Source: Cupriavidus basilensis
Lineage (GTDB): Bacteria; Pseudomonadota; Gammaproteobacteria; Burkholderiales; Burkholderiaceae
Direction: 5' to 3'
Length of the DNA stretch: 64,000 nt
Assembly: GCF_008801925.2 (NCBI RefSeq)
Contig: NZ_CP062804.1
Span: 558,001-622,000 of the forward strand
The notes beneath the pieces are model-generated. The model worked only from the letters and a program-made list of their open reading frames with translations. It made no database searches and was not told the DNA's origin. Below are positions 59,138 to 64,000 of the stretch, piece by piece. A program made the position numbers and the translations under genes. The stretch's first letter is position 1, and the number at the start of each line of letters is the position of its first letter.

Positions 59138-60133
59138 TTACGCGCCGAGGGCGGCGAGTACCTGCGGATTGACGCAGGCGGTGGCGGCGGGCGGCCTGCC
59201 TTGCAGGAAGCCGAGCACGTTGCGCGCGGCATCGCTTGCCATCGCGGCCAGCGCCGCAGGCGTGGAGCCACCCACATGGGGTGTGAGCACCACGTTGTCC
59301 AGCGCGGCCAGCGGGCTGTTCGCGGGCAGGGGCTCGACGGCCATGGTGTCCAACCCGGCCGCGTAGAGTTGCCCGCTTTGCAGCGCGGCTACCAGCGCGG
59401 CCTCGTCCACGACCTCGCCGCGCGCGGTGTTGATCAGGATGGCGCCGCGCCGCATCCGCGCGAACTGCGGCGCGGCCAGCATATTGCGGGTGTGCTGGTT
59501 CAGGGGCACATGCAGGCTCAGCACGTCGCTGGCTGCAAGCAGCGCGTCGAGGGAATCGGTGAGCGCCACGCCTGCGACAGGGCTGGCGCGTCCGGCCAGC
59601 GCCGGGTCGAACGCCAACACGGGCATGCCGAGCGCCAGGCACACGGTGGCCACGCGCTGGGCGACTTGCCCGAAACCAACCAGCCCCAGCGTGCGGCCAT
59701 GCAGTTCGATGCCATCTTGCGCGCGCGACCACCGGCCGGCATGGAGCTCCCGGTCCATCCACGTCACGCGCCGCGCTGCCGCGAACATCAGGCCAAGCGT
59801 GAGCTCGGCGACCGACTGGGCGTTGGCGCCGGGCGTGACATAGACGGGAATACCGCGCGCGGTGGCGGCTTGCACATCGATATTGCTGACGCCCACGCCG
59901 TGCTTGGAGATGACCTTCAGCGTGGGGCATGCCGCGATGGCGGCGCCGCTCAGTGCGGCCGTGCGCGAGATGACGGCATCGACGGGCTCGGCAGCGAGGA
60001 TGCGGGCCACCTCGCCAGCATCGTTGGCGCCGTTCGCATCGGCAAGGTAGAGAATCCGCGCGCCCGCTGCTTCCAGCAGGCGGACACCGGCCGGAGCCAG
60101 GCGAGGGGCGGTGACGAGTACGGTAGTTGGCAT
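59138..60133 (-). CDS. D-isomer-specific 2-hydroxyacid dehydrogenase
   Basis: A 331-residue dehydrogenase of the phosphoglycerate-dehydrogenase family. The NAD motif is LGLVGFGQVAQRVA, catalytic Arg is in INTARGEVVD, Glu in VEPLP, and His in LTPHVGGST. The N-terminal substrate domain includes LKVISKHGVGVSNID. Start ATG 60133 is in a weak GAG context; an upstream ATG at 60229 overlaps the divergent promoter. It probably interconverts a 2-oxo acid and its D-2-hydroxy acid. First gene of the operon with RraA. Confidence 0.87.
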   Translation of the reverse strand: MPTTVLVTAPRLAPAGVRLLEAAGARILYLADANGANDAGEVARILAAEPVDAVISRTAALSGAAIAACPTLKVISKHGVGVSNIDVQAATARGIPVYVTPGANAQSVAELTLGLMFAAARRVTWMDRELHAGRWSRAQDGIELHGRTLGLVGFGQVAQRVATVCLALGMPVLAFDPALAGRASPVAGVALTDSLDALLAASDVLSLHVPLNQHTRNMLAAPQFARMRRGAILINTARGEVVDEAALVAALQSGQLYAAGLDTMAVEPLPANSPLAALDNVVLTPHVGGSTPAALAAMASDAARNVLGFLQGRPPAATACVNPQVLAALGA

Positions 60134-60277
60134 GGCGCTCAGGCTGATCAAGGCGTTGGGCAAAGGCCCGGTGCGATGCCGAATTCTTGCTCGCTCGATA
60201 GTTTCCGTCCAGCTTATAATTTTTGGCATCTGTTCAAAAAAAGTAATCAGTCAAGACTGCCCCGGCAGCACGCTCCC

Positions 60278-61180
60278 ATGGACCTTCGCGATCTCAAGTA
60301 CTTCCTTGCCGTGGCCAGCGCGGGCAACTTCCGCCGCGCGGCCGAGCTGGTGCACCGTAGCCAGCCCACGCTCACCAAGGCCATCGACAGACTGGAGGCA
60401 TCGCTCGGCGCGGAGTTGTTCGAGCGCGAGGGCCGAGGGCAAAAGCTCAGCACGGCCGGCATCGCCCTGCGTGCGCGCGCCACCTCGCTGCTGCAGGAGG
60501 CCGACTTGCTGCGCGACGAGGTGGGCGCCATCGCGCGCGGCGTGGCTGGCACCGTGCGCCTTGGCAGCGGGCCGCTCGGTGCGGAATACCTGCTTCCGAG
60601 GATCTGCAGCATGCTGCTCGGGCAAGCCGCCAACGTGATGCTGCAGCTCACCATCCGCAACAACTACGAGTTGCGCGACGAGTTGCGGGAGGGGCGGCTT
60701 GACCTGGTGCTGGGCTTCGTGCCCGAGGAGGAGGAGGAGTTTCACTGCGAGACGCTGCTCAAGGACACCGTGGTGGTGGCTGCGGTGGCGGGCCATCCGA
60801 TCCTCAAGACCCGGCGCGTCACGCTGGACAAGCTCGCCGGTTATCAGTGGGCGCTGCCCCACCGCGCGGTGGCCAGCCGGACCTGGCTGGACCATGCCTT
60901 CGAATCGCGGGACCTGCCCCGGCCCGTGGCGCAGATCGAGACCAACTCCATCCCGCTGATCCCGCGCGTGGTCGCCGACACCGAACTACTGACCTTTGTC
61001 TCGCGGCGCACCTTGCGCGCAAGCGGCGGGCAACTGGAGGAGGTGCCGCTGGCGGCGACCACGCTGGTGCGCAATTTTGGTGTGACCTATCGCAAGGATG
61101 TGGCGCTATCGCCGGCGGCTGGCCGGCTGATTGCCCTGCTGCATGACCATGGGAGCAGTTTGTTCAACAAGGTGGATTAG
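60278..61180 (+). CDS. LysR-family regulator, divergent from the hydroxyacid operon
   Basis: A 300-residue LysR. The HTH contains NFRRAAELVHRSQPTLTKAI and the effector domain starts TVRLGSGPLGAEYLLP. It faces the 2-hydroxyacid dehydrogenase gene across 144 bases, so it is the likely regulator of that operon. Convergent with the flavin/ferredoxin fusion gene. Confidence 0.88.
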   Translation: MDLRDLKYFLAVASAGNFRRAAELVHRSQPTLTKAIDRLEASLGAELFEREGRGQKLSTAGIALRARATSLLQEADLLRDEVGAIARGVAGTVRLGSGPLGAEYLLPRICSMLLGQAANVMLQLTIRNNYELRDELREGRLDLVLGFVPEEEEEFHCETLLKDTVVVAAVAGHPILKTRRVTLDKLAGYQWALPHRAVASRTWLDHAFESRDLPRPVAQIETNSIPLIPRVVADTELLTFVSRRTLRASGGQLEEVPLAATTLVRNFGVTYRKDVALSPAAGRLIALLHDHGSSLFNKVD

Positions 61181-61226
61181 CCGGCTTGCCCCGCCACCGG
61201 CGTTCGCGTTCTTCTGGCAAACCGGC

Positions 61227-63329
61227 TCAAAGATCCAGCTGCAGCGGCACGACGGCCTGGTTCCCGTCGCCATCCACCGCCGCCGGCACCGCGCAGCAGA
61301 TCAGCGCTTCGCCTTGCGCCACGTCGAACTCCGGTGCTTTGGCGTAGGCCACCGCGCCCTGCAGCACACGCGTGCTGCACGAGCCGCAACTGCCGCCGCG
61401 GCAACCGAAGGCCGGCGCCAGGCCGCGCTGCTCGGCCAGCTCCAGCAGCGACCCGCCGCCGGGCGTCCAGCGGGCTTCCTTGGCCGATTGCACGAAAGTG
61501 ACTGGCACGGGCTGCAGCGCGGGCCTGGCCGTGGGCGGGGCCGGGCGGCCGGCGTCGCGGCTGCGTACCAGCGACGATGCGCCAAAGGCTTCCGCATGGA
61601 TGCGTGAATCGGCGATGTTGAGCGCGCGCAGGCCATCGTAGAGCGATTGCATGAACGCGGTTGGCCCGCACAGGTAGAAGTCGTAGTCGTCGAGGGGCAG
61701 GCGCGCGCGCAGCAGGTCGATGTCGATGCGCCCGGACACGTCGTAGTCCTTGCCCCGGGTGGCGTCCTTCGGGTCGCTCAGCAGGCGCACCAGTTCCACC
61801 GCGCCGCCGGCGCTCTCGGTGAGCGTCGCCAGCTCCTTGCTGAATGCGCGCTCGGCCGCCGTGCGCGCCGAGTGGAAGAACCACGTCGGGCGGACCCGGC
61901 GCTTGCGCAGGCCTTCATAGACGATCTGGCGGAGCATGGCCAGCATCGGCGTGACGCCGATGCCTGCGGCCAGCAGCACGGCCGGCCTGCGCTCGGCGGT
62001 GTCGATGGTGAAGTGGCCGGACGGCGCGCGGGCTTCGATCAGGTCGCCGACCTTGACGTTGTCGTGCAGGTGGCGCGACACAGTGCCGTCGCGCTTCACG
62101 CTGATGCGGTACACATCGTCCGCCGGCGACACCGATAGCGTGTAGGTGCGCATCACCGGCTGCGCATGACCCGCAAGCGTGACGCGAATCGGCAGGAACT
62201 GGCCTGCCAGATGCGCCACGCGGCCGGCGCCGTCAGCGGGTTCCAGGTGGAAGGACCGGATCACGCTGCTTTCGTCGACGATGCGCGCGACGCGCAAGGG
62301 CCGCCACGCGTTGGCCAGCGCCGCGGCGCGCTGGCGGCTGGCCGCTTCGTCCCAGCTGCCGGTCATCAGCGAGTTTGGCGACGCGCCATCGGCTTGCGGC
62401 TGCCAGCGCAGCGGCAGTGCTTCGTCGCGGCGCACGATCTGTTCGGGCAGGAAGCGCCACAGGCGTTCAGCGCCCTGGAAGGCGGCGATCTCGGGCGAGT
62501 CCAGGATGACCTCGGCCTTGCCGGAGAGCTGGAGCAGCTCGCCGGTGCCGAAGTCGGCAAAGACGAGGCCGGCGATGGGGTTGACCACGAAGTTGCCAAG
62601 CGTGTTGAAAAACAGGTTGCCGGCAAAGTCGGGAATGGTCAGGCCGCCATCCGCATCGATCCGGACAAAGCCGGGCTTGCCGCCGCGATGCGACACATCC
62701 ACCTGGCGCTCCCCCTCGTCGAGGTCCGCGTAGGACGCAACGAAGAACGTGTCTGCGGAGCCAATCAGCGCGCGCGCGCGCGCATCCAGCGCGGTGAAGT
62801 GCCGCGCCGCCGCCGGGGCGGGCGCGCCTGGCGCGCGCGTGAATTCGACCACGCGCTTCTGGATGTACTGCGGGCAGTTGCCGAAGCTCTGCCCCACGTC
62901 GATCCGCAGCACGCCGTCGCTGCCATCGCCGCCACCTGCGCCGCGCCGCGCCGTGCCATTCATGCGGTTGCGCCGGCGGGTCAGCAGATCGATGCCCAGC
63001 AGGCCGATGGCGCTGCCGTCTTCCATGCCGGCGTCAGCCGGGTCGGCGGGCTCGCGGGCCATGGCGATGTTCAGCGTGGTGGCGTCCGGCGAGTTCAGGA
63101 AGCCCGGCTTTCCGGCACGCAGCGTTGCCCACACCCGGCCATCCGGCGCGACCGCGCCCAGCACCACCATGGGCAACTGGGCGAAGAACTCGCGGTGCTG
63201 GTCGGGCATGTAGTCGCGCACCACGCGCAGCCCGACGTCCTCCATGCGCGCGGCAACGCCTGCTCGAGCCTGCAGGCTACGCTCGCCGGCGTGCCAGGGC
63301 TGCGCGGACGGATGGGCTTGGGTGGACAT
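61227..63329 (-). CDS. three-part fusion: PNPOx-like FMN domain, ferredoxin reductase and 2Fe-2S ferredoxin
   Basis: A 700-residue multidomain oxidoreductase. Residues about 30-320 are a pyridoxamine-phosphate-oxidase-like split barrel (FAQLPMVVLGAVAPDGRVWA, FVVNPIAGLVFADF). Residues 350-590 are the ferredoxin-NADP reductase FAD and NAD domains (TYTLSVSPADD, AAGIGVTPMLAML, DFYLCGPTAFM). The C-terminal 95 are a plant-type 2Fe-2S domain (FGCRGGSCGSCSTRVL, ICCAV). AAGGAG nine bases before ATG 63329. It could pass electrons from NAD(P)H through FAD to 2Fe-2S and FMN. Fused reductases of this kind occur in gene clusters for detoxification or demethylation; the substrate here is unknown. A GST gene is next. 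Confidence 0.88.
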   Translation of the reverse strand: MSTQAHPSAQPWHAGERSLQARAGVAARMEDVGLRVVRDYMPDQHREFFAQLPMVVLGAVAPDGRVWATLRAGKPGFLNSPDATTLNIAMAREPADPADAGMEDGSAIGLLGIDLLTRRRNRMNGTARRGAGGGDGSDGVLRIDVGQSFGNCPQYIQKRVVEFTRAPGAPAPAAARHFTALDARARALIGSADTFFVASYADLDEGERQVDVSHRGGKPGFVRIDADGGLTIPDFAGNLFFNTLGNFVVNPIAGLVFADFGTGELLQLSGKAEVILDSPEIAAFQGAERLWRFLPEQIVRRDEALPLRWQPQADGASPNSLMTGSWDEAASRQRAAALANAWRPLRVARIVDESSVIRSFHLEPADGAGRVAHLAGQFLPIRVTLAGHAQPVMRTYTLSVSPADDVYRISVKRDGTVSRHLHDNVKVGDLIEARAPSGHFTIDTAERRPAVLLAAGIGVTPMLAMLRQIVYEGLRKRRVRPTWFFHSARTAAERAFSKELATLTESAGGAVELVRLLSDPKDATRGKDYDVSGRIDIDLLRARLPLDDYDFYLCGPTAFMQSLYDGLRALNIADSRIHAEAFGASSLVRSRDAGRPAPPTARPALQPVPVTFVQSAKEARWTPGGGSLLELAEQRGLAPAFGCRGGSCGSCSTRVLQGAVAYAKAPEFDVAQGEALICCAVPAAVDGDGNQAVVPLQLDL

Positions 63330-63387
63330 GGCGGATGCTCCTTGCTGTGCGGAGATCGATGGGCGGGCTAATGGGCCGGCGTGCCGA

Positions 63388-64000
63388 TCAGGCGGCGGCG
63401 AGGCCGGCCGGCGTCTGCTTGAATGCCACAAAGCCCGGCAGGGCTTCGATGCGCTGCAGCCAGGCCTTGACGTTGGCGTAGTCCGACAGATCGACAAAGC
63501 CCTCGGGCGCCCGGGCGATGTAGCTATACAGCGCCACATCGGCCAGCGTGGGGTGGCCGGCGGCCAGCCACGCGCCTTTGGCCAGCGCGTCGTCAACACG
63601 CTTGAGGATGACGTGCGCGCGGGCAATCACTTCCTTGGCGTTGTAGGGGGCGCCGAACACGGTGACGAGGCGCGCGGCGGCCGGGCCGTAGGCGATCTCG
63701 CCGGCGGCGACCGACAGCCATTTCTGAACCGCGGCGGCACCGGCGGGCGATTCGGGTAGCCAGTCCGTCTTGCCGAACCTTTTGGCCAGGTACACCAGGA
63801 TGGCGTTGGAGTCGGTGATCACGATGTCGTTGTCCACCAGCACGGGCACCTGGCCGAACGGGTTGAGCTTGAGGAATTCGGGGGCCTTGTGCGCGCCGTT
63901 GGCCAGGTCGACCTCGATCGCTTCGGCATGGGCGCCGATCAGCGACAGGAACAGGCGGACGCGGTGCGAATGTCCGGAGAGGGGGTGGCAGTAGATTTGC
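63388..64000 (-). CDS. glutathione S-transferase, truncated by window edge
   Basis: The frame runs from the stop at 63388 to the window edge, about 204 codons. The thioredoxin-like N-domain begins [19 protein letters not shown] and continues [14 protein letters not shown] and [12 protein letters not shown] (SNAIL glutathione motif). The helical C-domain contains [19 protein letters not shown]. The start codon is only a few residues outside. An internal ATG at 63849 would lack half the glutathione site. It probably conjugates or reduces electrophiles and lies 58 bases upstream of the fusion reductase, on the same strand. Confidence 0.88.
   Translation of the reverse strand, partial: QIYCHPLSGHSHRVRLFLSLIGAHAEAIEVDLANGAHKAPEFLKLNPFGQVPVLVDNDIVITDSNAILVYLAKRFGKTDWLPESPAGAAAVQKWLSVAAGEIAYGPAAARLVTVFGAPYNAKEVIARAHVILKRVDDALAKGAWLAAGHPTLADVALYSYIARAPEGFVDLSDYANVKAWLQRIEALPGFVAFKQTPAGLAAA

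Overview
The window is GC-rich, densely packed chromosome-like DNA from a beta-proteobacterium of the Burkholderiales, most likely Cupriavidus or a close relative. The evidence is the family mix: six Bug/TctC-type solute receptors (one broken), seven LysR regulators, two trimeric-type porins, FabV, PdxA2-like and PrpF-like enzymes, and CoA-dependent aromatic or acyl catabolism. Species assignment is inference. No tRNA, rRNA, CRISPR array, insertion sequence or phage gene was seen. The character is that of an accessory catabolic region, possibly on a secondary replicon.

Left part (1-16.1 kb): an edge-truncated gamma-glutamyltransferase-like gene, an LprI-like secreted or membrane protein, two convergent LysR genes, and a PrpF/GalD-type isomerase with its own Bug receptor and porin. 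Next is a sugar-acid oxidation module: a rhamnonate/lyxonate-type dehydratase, a PdxA-like dehydrogenase and a Bug receptor read leftward, with a LysR divergent from a DapA-type dehydratase and an alpha-ketoglutarate semialdehyde dehydrogenase. Together these could take an aldonic acid to 2-oxoglutarate. A small secreted protein with a 37-residue repeat and an isochorismatase-like hydrolase follow.

Middle (16.4-41.8 kb): a flavoprotein/ferredoxin/mini-membrane-peptide operon, two penicillin-binding-protein-like serine hydrolases, FabV and small stress-type genes, and a GlxA-type regulator. A leftward operon carries acyl-CoA synthetase, acyl-CoA dehydrogenase, Bug receptor and CaiB-type CoA-transferase, with a divergent LysR. 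Then come a D-tartrate dehydratase with divergent LysR, a TonB-dependent siderophore receptor behind a Fur-like box, an amidase/LprI pair, a selenium-binding-protein/methanethiol-oxidase homologue with a membrane partner, and a DUF1275 membrane protein.

Right part (41.9-55.9 kb) is the most interesting: an apparent hydroxyquinol (or related intradiol) pathway. It has an intradiol dioxygenase, SDR, beta-keto-acid cleavage enzyme (BKACE), quinone-oxidoreductase-like protein, cupin, porin, Bug receptor, LacI regulator, soluble two-component pair, LuxR regulator, LysR, a second Bug receptor and a maleylacetate reductase. The perfect palindrome TGCAAACGTTTGCA occurs three times, before the dioxygenase operon, the porin-receptor pair and the two-component operon. 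Two of these sit in the same promoter layout, which points to one LacI regulon. The enzyme set suggests that 3-oxoadipate may be cleaved by BKACE rather than by the usual CoA-transferase/thiolase route.

Right end (55.9-64 kb): a leftward operon of 2-hydroxyacid dehydrogenase, RraA-like aldolase, a Bug receptor interrupted by one in-frame amber codon, and an LhgO-like FAD oxidase, with a divergent LysR and a repeat-rich spacer. A 700-residue flavin/ferredoxin-reductase fusion and an edge-truncated glutathione S-transferase close the window.
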